This document shows positions 1 through 5,290 of a DNA stretch of 7,199 bases, piece after piece. A model generated the notes under the pieces. It searched no databases, was not told the origin of the DNA, and was given only the letters and a program-made list of their open reading frames with translations. How positions within the stretch are numbered: the first letter of the stretch is position 1; every line of letters begins with the position of its first letter. Source of the DNA: an uncultured Eubacteriales bacterium (GTDB lineage Bacteria > Bacillota > Clostridia > UMGS1883). The position numbers were made by a program, and so were the translations under genes. The DNA is taken from the NCBI GenBank assembly GCA_905195005.1, contig CAJJUC010000117.1, positions 1 through 7,199 on the forward strand, given 5' to 3'.

Positions 1-459
1 CTTGAATATCATAGCTTTGACGCATATAACGAAGCGCTGAAGCTTTCTGACATGATTGAACGGTACAAAGAACGAACCGGGTGCTATCCGGAGAGGATAT
101 TAGCTGATAAAATTTACAGAAACCGTGAAAATTTATCATATTGTGCAGAGCGAAAAATTCGTCTTTCAGGACCGGCACTCGGCAGACCAAAGAAAGACGA
201 AGTTCGTGATAAAAAGCAAGATTACATTGATGAAGCGGAGCGTGTTGAGGTTGAACGGAAATTCAGCCTTGCAAAACGCAAATGCGGAATAGGACTTATT
301 GTGACAAGATTGAAAGAAACGACTTGCCACTGCCTTGCTATGTCCGTATTACTACTGAACCTACGAAAAATCGGAAAGGTTCTTTTGACAGAAATTTTAA
401 TGTTGGTTCAAAACCTGCTCAGAATTTACAGCCTTCCAGAATTGGCAATTATTCAGTAG
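1..459 (+). CDS. IS5-like DDE transposase, C-terminal part (5' end outside window)
   Basis: The frame is open from base 1 and ends at TAG 457-459, giving 152 visible residues. It resembles the C-terminal half of IS5/IS1182-type DDE transposases, which cut and rejoin DNA at insertion sequence ends. Visible landmarks are the YPERILADKIY segment, whose Asp (visible residue 36) fits the second catalytic Asp, the GRPKK linker (about 61-65), and VERKFSLAKRK, whose Glu (about 85) fits the catalytic Glu. The LAMSVLLLNLRKI stretch (112-124) matches the hydrophobic helix near the end of this family. The last roughly 25 residues look unlike transposase and overlap the RHS reading frame, so the 3' end of the gene or IS is probably truncated and fused to foreign DNA. 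No terminal inverted repeat was identified. The family call is by motif only, and the exact IS group is uncertain. Confidence 0.75.
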   Translation, partial: LEYHSFDAYNEALKLSDMIERYKERTGCYPERILADKIYRNRENLSYCAERKIRLSGPALGRPKKDEVRDKKQDYIDEAERVEVERKFSLAKRKCGIGLIVTRLKETTCHCLAMSVLLLNLRKIGKVLLTEILMLVQNLLRIYSLPELAIIQ

Positions 460-806
460 GCATTACTTATGACCTTAATAATCGTCTGACAAAAAGTATT
501 GAGAAAACAGGTGATGAAACAAAAACAACATCAATGTTTTATGATAAAAACGGTAATCAGGTAAGCAAGGCGGTTATGACGAACAAACCGTTTGGAGAAA
601 ATGTAACAGGCGACTATACGGTTTCTCAAAATTCAGATGAAAATATTGCGCTTTACGAATATAACTGCTATAATCAGCTTGTAGGCGTGGATACAAACGG
701 CATTATTTCAAGCTATACCTATGCACCTGACGGAATGAGAGCATCAAAAACAGTTGCTGGAAATACGACAAATTATGTGTATGATAATGCAAATGTTATG
801 ATGATG
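441..806 (+). pseudogene. RHS/YD-repeat protein, remnant of the repeat region
   Basis: This reading frame (frame 3) contains recognisable YD/RHS repeat units: GITYDLNNRLTKS, SMFYDKNGNQVSK, LYEYNCYNQLVGVDTNG, SSYTYAPDGMRASKTV and NYVYDNANV. RHS proteins are very large secreted or surface proteins whose repeats form a shell around a C-terminal toxin. Only about 120 residues of shell survive. The 5' end is lost at the junction with the transposase fragment, and no start codon or ribosome site belongs to it. At about 788-806, in an ATG-ATG-ATG stretch, the homology leaves this frame and the plausible continuation lies in frame 2 (to 1186). The frame-3 continuation to 944 is low-complexity and looks like out-of-frame translation. 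The family call is secure; the exact left boundary is approximate. Confidence 0.8.
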
Positions 807-1186
807 TTAATTTGGCTGCAACTAACAAGCACAGCAAAGGCGATTTGCGTGCTCTTGATGATGGCAGTAAAGTGTTTCAAGGTCATAATAGTCCATATAA
901 TGTTGCATATAGAAATTGTTTGGACAAAACATATGCTTCGTTAAGCAAAGGAATATTAGCAAATGGAATGAATGCTGGAACATACATGAAAGATTTGGGG
1001 GTTAATGGAGGAATGAGACCTGATAATGCAGCCCCTAAGTTCACGCAACGTTTTTTGAATAGTTCATTTACATATGATGGTGCATATTCTGGAGCATTAA
1101 ATTATGCAACACTATTTGTTCAAAAAAGTCCTTGGGCTCAGGTTTGGGCAAAAGCAAACTATGCAAATGCTATCGTAGGATGGTAA
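791..1186 (+). pseudogene. RHS C-terminal tip, candidate polymorphic toxin domain (frameshifted from RHS)
   Basis: Frame 2 is open from 788 to TAA 1184-1186 and reads on from the RHS repeats after a frame change. A TTG at 812 has no ribosome site before it, so this is better read as the displaced tip of the RHS protein than as a gene of its own. In RHS proteins this position, after the last YD repeat and before a small immunity gene, holds the variable toxin. I do not recognise the family with confidence. The segment SPYNVAYRNCLDKTYASL, followed about 30 residues later by MRPDNAAPKFTQRFL, resembles the Cys-containing half of permuted papain-like (NlpC/LRAT/DUF4105-type) domains. The preceding His-containing half, expected upstream, is not evident and may have been lost at the frameshift or in a deletion. 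If so, the toxin is inactive. Function is inference. Confidence 0.55.
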
Positions 1187-1214
1187 AAAATAAAAACCAA
1201 AGGAAGTGTAGAAA

Positions 1215-1598
1215 TTGAAATTATTAATGCTTGTGTTTATACCAATTCTTATTCATATAATATGCTTGCTGTTAGGATTGTGGATTAAACCTGGAGATTT
1301 GAGTATGATAGAATTTGTATTTGATACTATAATAGTACCGATTTACCTAATTGTGATTAATTACAAGTTGGTAACAAAAGTTGCGTTACCCAAGATAGTA
1401 GGATACCTAATTTTTATGATGGTTGTTATTTTGGCTGGACATGGAATTCATTATTTAAATTGGGGGATTTCCACGGGATATCTTACAACCCCTGACAGTG
1501 CAACGGTGCATTTATTTCAAATAACCGTTTTAATATCCTTAGTTATTCTAATCATAGGATGGATTGCTGTGTTTGTAATTAAAAACAAAAGCATGTAA
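1215..1598 (+). CDS. Four-helix membrane protein, candidate immunity protein to the RHS tip
   Basis: This is a 127-residue intact protein of unrecognised family. Hydrophobic segments at about residues 2-23, 31-53, 58-80 and 99-122 predict four transmembrane helices with short loops; the C-terminus ends in basic KNKSM. The start is a TTG, chosen because AGGAAG (1201-1206) lies 8 bases upstream and the first helix begins immediately after it. It starts 28 bases after the toxin-tip stop in the same direction, which is the usual place for the immunity gene of an RHS toxin. Four-helix membrane immunity proteins are known for toxins that act at the membrane, cell wall or periplasm, so the target may lie there; this is inference from position and topology only. 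Base composition is AT-rich like the toxin tip. It could also be an unrelated small membrane protein. Confidence 0.7.
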   Translation: MKLLMLVFIPILIHIICLLLGLWIKPGDLSMIEFVFDTIIVPIYLIVINYKLVTKVALPKIVGYLIFMMVVILAGHGIHYLNWGISTGYLTTPDSATVHLFQITVLISLVILIIGWIAVFVIKNKSM

Positions 1599-1600
1599 AA

Positions 1601-1846
1601 CGATATTATATTTCTAAAATCGAAACGGGAAACAGAAAACCGTCAATAGAGTTTTATATTGATGTTTCCAATATTTTGGGCGTTTCCCTGGACTATTTGT
1701 TTTATGACGCCATTAATATAAAAAAGAATATATACATAGACAGTATGATTGTTAAAATGTCGTATATGAGCGAGGGACAGCAAAGTCATTTGCTGAAAAT
1801 TGCCGACACTTTTTCTCCGGACAGAAAAGAGGGCAGCGATAAATGA
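1601..1846 (+). pseudogene. XRE-family regulator, 3' fragment
   Basis: Frame 2 from CGA 1601 to TGA 1844-1846 encodes 81 residues beginning RYYISKIETGNRKPSIEFYI. This matches the end of the recognition helix and the last helices of a Cro/C1-type helix-turn-helix, which in intact genes is preceded by about 30-35 residues of the first helices. The next stretch, DVSNILGVSLDYLFYD, is typical of the same family, followed by a short C-terminal tail. The first helices, start codon and ribosome site are missing. The homology begins 3 bases after the stop of the membrane protein gene, so the break coincides with the edge of the toxin/immunity segment. The fragment is very unlikely to bind DNA as it stands. 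Family recognition is good; the cause of truncation is inferred. Confidence 0.75.
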
Positions 1847-1894
1847 AAGATATGAACAATTTGTGCTGACACAGTTAAATATTTAATATTACAT

Positions 1895-1943
1895 AAAAGG
1901 CAATAGAACCTTCCGTTACAAGGGGGATTCTGTTGCCTTTTTT
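1895..1943 (+). terminator. Rho-independent terminator-like hairpin
   Basis: The arms AAAAGGCAATAGAACC (1895-1910) and GGGATTCTGTTGCCTTTT (1923-1940) pair over about 12 bp with one G-U wobble and one C-A mismatch, and the second arm runs into six T. A second pair, CCGTTAC (1913-1919) and GTAACGG (1946-1952), overlaps it and could form a competing stem. It would end transcripts coming from the RHS/immunity/XRE segment. Confidence 0.6.
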
Positions 1944-1975
1944 GCGTAACGGAATAATCCGGATTGATTCAATAA

Positions 1976-2094
1976 GGAGCTTTAGCTCCGTCATTCAACG
2001 TTTCGGTGGTGGATTGTACCATCACCGAAAAAAGTAAGGTGGAATCCGCCGCCTATAGAGGCGGGGGACATCTTACGTTTAGTTATATTTTGTC
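1976..2094. other. Three-hairpin structured element, resembles an IS200/IS605 right end or omega-RNA scaffold without tnpB
   Basis: Three hairpins follow one another. The first is GGAGCT/AGCTCC (1976-1981 with 1984-1989). The second is TTTCGGTGGTGG/CCATCACCGAAA (2001-2012 with 2019-2030; 12 bp, one G-U). The third is two-layered: GTAAGGTG/CATCTTAC (2034-2041 with 2069-2076) encloses TCCGCCGCCT/AGGCGGGGGA (2045-2054 with 2059-2068, one mismatch, loop ATAG). The AATCC-stem-GGGGGA pattern is like the hairpin found after tnpB genes in clostridial IS200/IS605 elements. GTCAA at 2091-2095 would fit a TCAA-type right cleavage site as in IS608. No tnpA or tnpB coding sequence is present, so it would be a remnant or a non-autonomous copy. 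The hairpins are seen directly; the family assignment is inference. Confidence 0.45.
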
Positions 2095-2237
2095 AAGCCT
2101 TTATCAATTCGGATTATTTTTTTGCGAAACTTACTGTCGTAAAACAGTGATAAATAAATTTATAAAACGAAAAAACTGAAAATTTGAGAACGCTTCGGTT
2201 ATTTTGTCGCAATAATCCTGCCTTTAAGATGCACGGT

Positions 2238-2265
2238 TTGACAAATAACGCTGTCAGATTATTGT
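2238..2265 (+). promoter_or_regulatory. Possible sigma-A promoter
   Basis: A perfect TTGACA (2238-2243) is followed after 16 bases by TATTGT (2260-2265), a weak -10 box with 4 of 6 matches. It points to the small ORF at 2324. The -10 box touches an inverted repeat starting at 2265, so binding there could regulate it. Experimental support is lacking and the -10 match is poor. Confidence 0.3.
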
Positions 2266-2301
2266 AAAATAACAATATAAACAGAAAATAATGTTATTTT
2301 A
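2265..2301. repeat. Inverted repeat, possible operator
   Basis: TAAAATAACA (2265-2274) and TGTTATTTTA (2292-2301) are perfect 10-bp inverted arms separated by 17 bases. The pair lies between the possible promoter and the ribosome site of the 27-residue ORF. It could be an operator or only a consequence of AT-rich sequence. Confidence 0.4.
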
Positions 2302-2323
2302 TATACCAACAGAAGGTGAAAGA

Positions 2324-2407
2324 ATGAATGTCATTGTATTTTGTATTAAAAAGATAAATATTTCGAAAAACAGTCGTTTTGGTTGGTATGCTGCGATGAC
2401 AAATTGA
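2324..2407 (+). CDS. Possible 27-residue peptide
   Basis: An ATG at 2324 follows AGAAGGTGAAAG (from 2311) at a suitable distance and opens 27 codons, ending at TGA 2405-2407. The peptide is basic in the middle (KKINISKNSRFGWYAAMTN) with a hydrophobic start (MNVIVFCI). I recognise no family. The ribosome site and upstream TTGACA give some support for translation, but an ORF this short is expected by chance in AT-rich DNA. Sequence after the stop contains pairing segments (TATGCTGC 2387-2394 with GCAGCATA 2446-2453) that overlap its 3' end, so a leader-peptide or attenuation role is imaginable. It could also be the remains of a longer gene. Confidence 0.25.
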   Translation: MNVIVFCIKKINISKNSRFGWYAAMTN

Positions 2408-2668
2408 AAGTAAATACACATTGCATCGCATTTGCTTGAGGCGTTGCAGCATAATGATACTTGCACAATGGGGTGTTCTGCGCGGATGCGGGGAAGTGGC
2501 TGAGGTGTTTGCTTAATGCGGCATTTCGGGCATTATGTCGGTTGCTGAACCGGTAAAGGACAGCATTAAAAATTATATTTTTAATAGTTGATATATTCTG
2601 ATTTAATAAATTTGTAATAGTGTACTTGCTGTATTTCATAAGATATACTGCTAAAAGGAGACTTTATT
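2408..2668. other. Non-coding stretch before the recombinase unit
   Basis: I see no convincing gene in this interval on either strand. It contains short pairing segments (CATAATG 2450-2456 with CATTATG 2531-2537), a locally GC-richer patch around 2470-2560, and a perfect AT-rich palindrome ATTAAAAAT/ATTTTTAAT (2565-2573 with 2577-2585, 3-base loop). A possible weak promoter, TTGATA (2588-2593) with TGTAAT (2613-2618) at a long 19-base spacing, could drive the small ORF at 2669. A reverse-strand reading frame of 97 codons crosses this region but shows no protein-like features. Confidence 0.4.
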
Positions 2669-2845
2669 ATGAATAACAACATCGCTTATAACATCACCGA
2701 CGTCGATAAAATATTATTAGATAAAATGAATTTTAATGTAATAAACTTAAAACCTAAGTACAGCCATGATAATACCGAAACAACAAAATCAGAAATTGAA
2801 ACAAAGCTGTTTGACATTTTTAACAAATACGCGAGCGGGCATTGA
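2669..2845 (+). CDS. Small protein of 58 residues upstream of the serine recombinase
   Basis: The ATG at 2669 lies 8 bases after AAAGGAG (2654-2660), a good ribosome site, and the frame runs 58 codons to TGA 2843-2845. The protein begins MNNNIAYNITDVDKILLDKM and ends with a helical stretch IETKLFDIFNKYASGH. The tail (E-x-K-L-F-x-I-F-x-K-Y) looks like the short amphipathic C-terminal helix seen in SHOCT-like proteins and in small proteins next to clostridial recombinases; this is a resemblance, not an identification. It is 71 bases upstream of the recombinase in the same direction, so the two may be cotranscribed. A role as partner, directionality factor or regulator of the recombinase is possible but unproven. 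A reverse-strand frame over the same bases lacks a ribosome site. Confidence 0.6.
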   Translation: MNNNIAYNITDVDKILLDKMNFNVINLKPKYSHDNTETTKSEIETKLFDIFNKYASGH

Positions 2846-2861
2846 AAACAATGATTCAGTG

Positions 2862-2898
2862 TGTTATCATATGAGCGCGGGCGTTTCATATCATAACA
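2862..2898. repeat. Inverted repeat just upstream of the recombinase ribosome site
   Basis: TGTTATCATATGA (2862-2874) and TCATATCATAACA (2886-2898) pair at 12 of 13 positions around an 11-base GC-rich loop. The second arm ends 7 bases before TGGAGG of the recombinase. It could be an operator for autoregulation, an RNA hairpin acting on translation, or part of an attachment site. Confidence 0.5.
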
Positions 2899-2916
2899 TC
2901 GTTATGGAGGCACACG

Positions 2917-4428
2917 ATGTTTGACGCTATATATACAAGACAATCCGTTGACAAAATGGATAGTATTTCAATTGAAAGTCAGCTTGAATATTGCAAATAT
3001 GAAACAAGAGGAAATCCGTATAAATCTTATTCGGATAAAGGCTATAGTGGGAAAAATACCAACAGACCTGCTTTTGAAGAAATGCTTGAGGATATAAAAC
3101 AAGGAAAAATTTCAAGAGTTATTGTCTATAAGTTAGACCGTATAAGCCGTTCTATATTGGACTTTGCGAATATGATGGAGGTATTTTCCGAACATAATGT
3201 GGAATTTGTTTCATCAACCGAACGTTTTGACACATCCACACCTATTGGACGTGCAATGTTGAACATTTGCATTGTGTTTGCACAGCTTGAGCGGGAAACT
3301 ATTCAAAAACGTGTTGCCGATGCATATTATTCAAGAAGCAAGCGCGGATTTTATATGGGTGGACGTATTCCTTACGGTTTTAAAAAAACTAAAACAGAGA
3401 TAGACGGAATAAGTACATCAATGTATGTTCCCGTTCCTGAAGAAGCAGAACAGATAAAAATGATGTATTTGATGTATGCAAATGAAGCTAATTCTCTGGG
3501 CGATATTATCACATATTTTAATAATAACGGAATTAAGCATTTAAGAGGCGGAAAATGGAGTGCGGGACGCATAAGTGATATGTTACGAAATCCAATTTAC
3601 GTGATGGCAGATGCGGACATTTACGATTTCTTTAAGAGTCAAGGCGCTGATGTAATAAATCCTGTTTCCGATTATACGGGATATAACGCTTGTTATTTAT
3701 ATCGGGGTACTGTATCAAAGACACGCAAACAACTTGATTTAACCGACAAGGAAATTGTACTCGCTCCGCATCAGGGGATTGTTTCGTCCAAAGATTGGAT
3801 AAAGTGCAGAATACGTTGTCTTAACAACAGACAGTCCGCAAAAACCTGTAAGGCTACTACATCTTGGTTGGTCGGCAAGGTTAAATGCGGAAAATGCGGT
3901 TATGGTTTGACTATTGTTAAAGCCAATACAAAATGGCACAGATATTTTGTTTGCGCAACTGCTCTTTCCACAAAAAAAGCAAATTGTAAAGGGACAGGCG
4001 GTACAATTTATGCTGATGTGTTAGAGGAGTATATGTTAAATGCAATAAGGAATAAGCTGTCGGAATTTAGGACGCTTTCGAAGAAAAAGGAAAAGGAGGT
4101 TACCCCCAAGATTAATCAAAACAAAATCAGAATGTCGGAAATTGAGAAAGAGGTAAATGATTTGCTTTCAAAAGTAGTCGGCGCTAATGCTGTTTTAATG
4201 CAATACATAAATGAGCGTGTTGAAAATTTAGATGTAGCGAGAAAAAAATTACAGGAAGAAAACATATCATTAACTTGTAATCAAGATAAACAAAACTTTA
4301 ATACTATTTCTTCGCATGTTCAAGAGTGGGATAATATTAGTTTTGAAGATAAACAATCAGTTGTTAACGCTCTGATAAAAATAATTAAGATTGCTGATGG
4401 AAAGATAGAAATTTTGTGGAATATCTGA
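2917..4428 (+). CDS. Large serine recombinase
   Basis: This 503-residue protein has the full order of a large serine recombinase, which makes double-strand breaks at attachment sites through a 5' phosphoserine link to integrate, excise or invert DNA. The N-terminal resolvase domain (about 1-140) has AIYTRQS with nucleophile Ser10 and Arg8, then YKLDRISRS (Asp74, Arg75, Arg78) and the QLERE motif (123-127). The recombinase domain covers about 150-310. A zinc ribbon has Cys324, Cys327, Cys346 and Cys357 (VKCGKCGYGL and later FVC, NC). Residues about 385-455 are charged and likely form the coiled coil of this family. Length is like SpoIVCA and TnpX-type enzymes. The start follows GGAGG (2906-2910) at 6 bases. 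All key residues are present, so it is probably active. No cargo, conjugation or phage genes are visible nearby, so its DNA substrate is unknown. Confidence 0.93.
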   Translation: MFDAIYTRQSVDKMDSISIESQLEYCKYETRGNPYKSYSDKGYSGKNTNRPAFEEMLEDIKQGKISRVIVYKLDRISRSILDFANMMEVFSEHNVEFVSSTERFDTSTPIGRAMLNICIVFAQLERETIQKRVADAYYSRSKRGFYMGGRIPYGFKKTKTEIDGISTSMYVPVPEEAEQIKMMYLMYANEANSLGDIITYFNNNGIKHLRGGKWSAGRISDMLRNPIYVMADADIYDFFKSQGADVINPVSDYTGYNACYLYRGTVSKTRKQLDLTDKEIVLAPHQGIVSSKDWIKCRIRCLNNRQSAKTCKATTSWLVGKVKCGKCGYGLTIVKANTKWHRYFVCATALSTKKANCKGTGGTIYADVLEEYMLNAIRNKLSEFRTLSKKKEKEVTPKINQNKIRMSEIEKEVNDLLSKVVGANAVLMQYINERVENLDVARKKLQEENISLTCNQDKQNFNTISSHVQEWDNISFEDKQSVVNALIKIIKIADGKIEILWNI

Positions 4429-4463
4429 AAAATCCGCTTATTTTTTTAAAATAATTTTACTTG

Positions 4464-4522
4464 ATACTTTCCGTTTCGGTGAAGCGCTTCGGTCAGTGCA
4501 GGACATGAGCGACAGAAAGTAT
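4464..4522. repeat. Imperfect palindrome downstream of the recombinase, possible attachment-site remnant
   Basis: ATACTTTC (4464-4471) and GAAAGTAT (4515-4522) are perfect 8-bp inverted arms. They enclose a second palindrome GAAGCGCTTC (4481-4490) and are themselves flanked by TCCGC (4434-4438) and GCGGA (4531-4535). The 59-bp span is close to the size of serine-recombinase attachment sites, which often adjoin the recombinase gene. It could alternatively be an RNA hairpin at the end of the recombinase transcript. Confidence 0.35.
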
Positions 4523-4559
4523 TATTAATCTGCGGAAACAAAATAATAATTTTTTATGA

Positions 4560-4632
4560 AAACAGGGCATGTTGAAAATTCCGTCGGACGGAGGTTCGTG
4601 CGGAAATGCTTCAATATGCCTTGTTTGTTTTT
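4560..4632 (+). terminator. Strong Rho-independent terminator
   Basis: AAACAGGGCATGTTGAA (4560-4576) pairs with TTCAATATGCCTTGTTT (4610-4626) along its full 17 bp with two wobble positions, and is followed by GTTTTTC. The loop holds a further palindrome, TCCGTC/GACGGA (about 4580-4592). It separates the recombinase from the downstream operon. Confidence 0.75.
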
Positions 4633-4667
4633 CGGTATTCATTTAGCGCTAAAAGGCAAAAAACAAG

Positions 4668-4696
4668 TTGCAATCATATTGCGGCTGTGCTATAAT
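4668..4696 (+). promoter_or_regulatory. Near-consensus sigma-A promoter for the acetyltransferase operon
   Basis: TTGCAA (4668-4673) and a perfect TATAAT (4691-4696) are separated by exactly 17 bases. The start codon at 4723 follows with GGAGGG (4711-4716) between. It lies immediately after the strong terminator and is the only good promoter for the three downstream genes. Confidence 0.85.
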
Positions 4697-4722
4697 ATGT
4701 ATGCTTGTCTGGAGGGTGAGGA

Positions 4723-5250
4723 ATGATTCGAACCAAAGCTGATTTAATTAAATATCTTGATGAGGATATGAAACCGGTTAAACTGCGCAGAAAACCGCGC
4801 CTGTTCGGAGATGAATGTTATAAATATATGATTACTCTGCGCAGGCTTGAGTACAGAATGAATAAGCCGAACCGAAATATAATTGACCGCGTTTTATATT
4901 ACTTCTTTAAACTGATTCATCACAGGCAGTCGGTTAACTGGGGAGTTCAGATTCCGCCGAATGTGTTTGCATCAGGGCTCACGCTGTTTCATGTCGGCAC
5001 AATTACGGTGAATGACACCGCGAGGGTCGGAACGGGCTGCCATCTGTATAATTGCGTGAATATTGCGCAGAATTGTAAGATCGGCAACAATGTTTACATA
5101 GCTCCGGGCGTTAAAATCCTGCCCGATGCGGAAATTGCCGACAATATCAGAATCGGTGCAAATGCCGTTGTAACAAAGTCGTTTCTTGAACCGGGGATAA
5201 CAATTGCCGGTGTTCCTGCGGTGAAAATTTCGGATAAAGGGAATATGTGA
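4723..5250 (+). CDS. Serine acetyltransferase-like hexapeptide-repeat protein
   Basis: This 175-residue protein resembles serine O-acetyltransferases, which move an acetyl group from acetyl-CoA to serine as the first step of cysteine synthesis. Residues 1-75 are a helical, basic N-terminal part. From about 85 the left-handed beta-helix begins: SGLTLFHVGTITVNDTARVG contains the family's catalytic His (His90) in the usual GLxxxHxGxxxVN setting, followed by hexapeptide turns (IAQNCKIGNNVYIAPGVKIL, AEIADNIRIGANAVVTKS) and the closing GITIAGVPAVKI. It is shorter at the N-terminus than enteric CysE and closer to the short forms found in polysaccharide clusters, where the acceptor may be a sugar, so the substrate is not certain. 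The start has GGAGGG (4711-4716) before it and a strong promoter. It is the first gene of the operon. Confidence 0.85.
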   Translation: MIRTKADLIKYLDEDMKPVKLRRKPRLFGDECYKYMITLRRLEYRMNKPNRNIIDRVLYYFFKLIHHRQSVNWGVQIPPNVFASGLTLFHVGTITVNDTARVGTGCHLYNCVNIAQNCKIGNNVYIAPGVKILPDAEIADNIRIGANAVVTKSFLEPGITIAGVPAVKISDKGNM

Positions 5251-5290
5251 TTGGGAAATTGCGGAAAATAACACCGGAAGAGGTGCTTAA

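Noticed and set aside
812..1186. Independent gene starting at TTG 812
   Set aside because: No ribosome site precedes it, and the same frame is open upstream to 788, where it meets RHS homology in another frame; a displaced RHS tip explains it better.
1999..2008. 10-base match CGTTTCGGTG also at about 4472-4481, considered as direct repeats flanking an element
   Set aside because: Too short and not extended on either side; both copies are parts of different hairpins.
2346..2639. Reverse-strand frame of 97 codons
   Set aside because: No ribosome site, composition typical of a reversed non-coding stretch, and no protein-family features; it overlaps forward-strand pairing segments.
2644..2649. 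TATACT as a -10 box for the 58-residue ORF
   Set aside because: Transcription would start inside or just at the ribosome site, and no acceptable -35 box lies at the right distance.
2860..2873. 14-base match (TGTGTTATCATATG) also found at 5612-5625 within holA, considered as recombinase attachment repeats
   Set aside because: The second copy is inside conserved holA coding sequence, the match does not extend further, and one copy is half of a local inverted repeat; chance is more likely.
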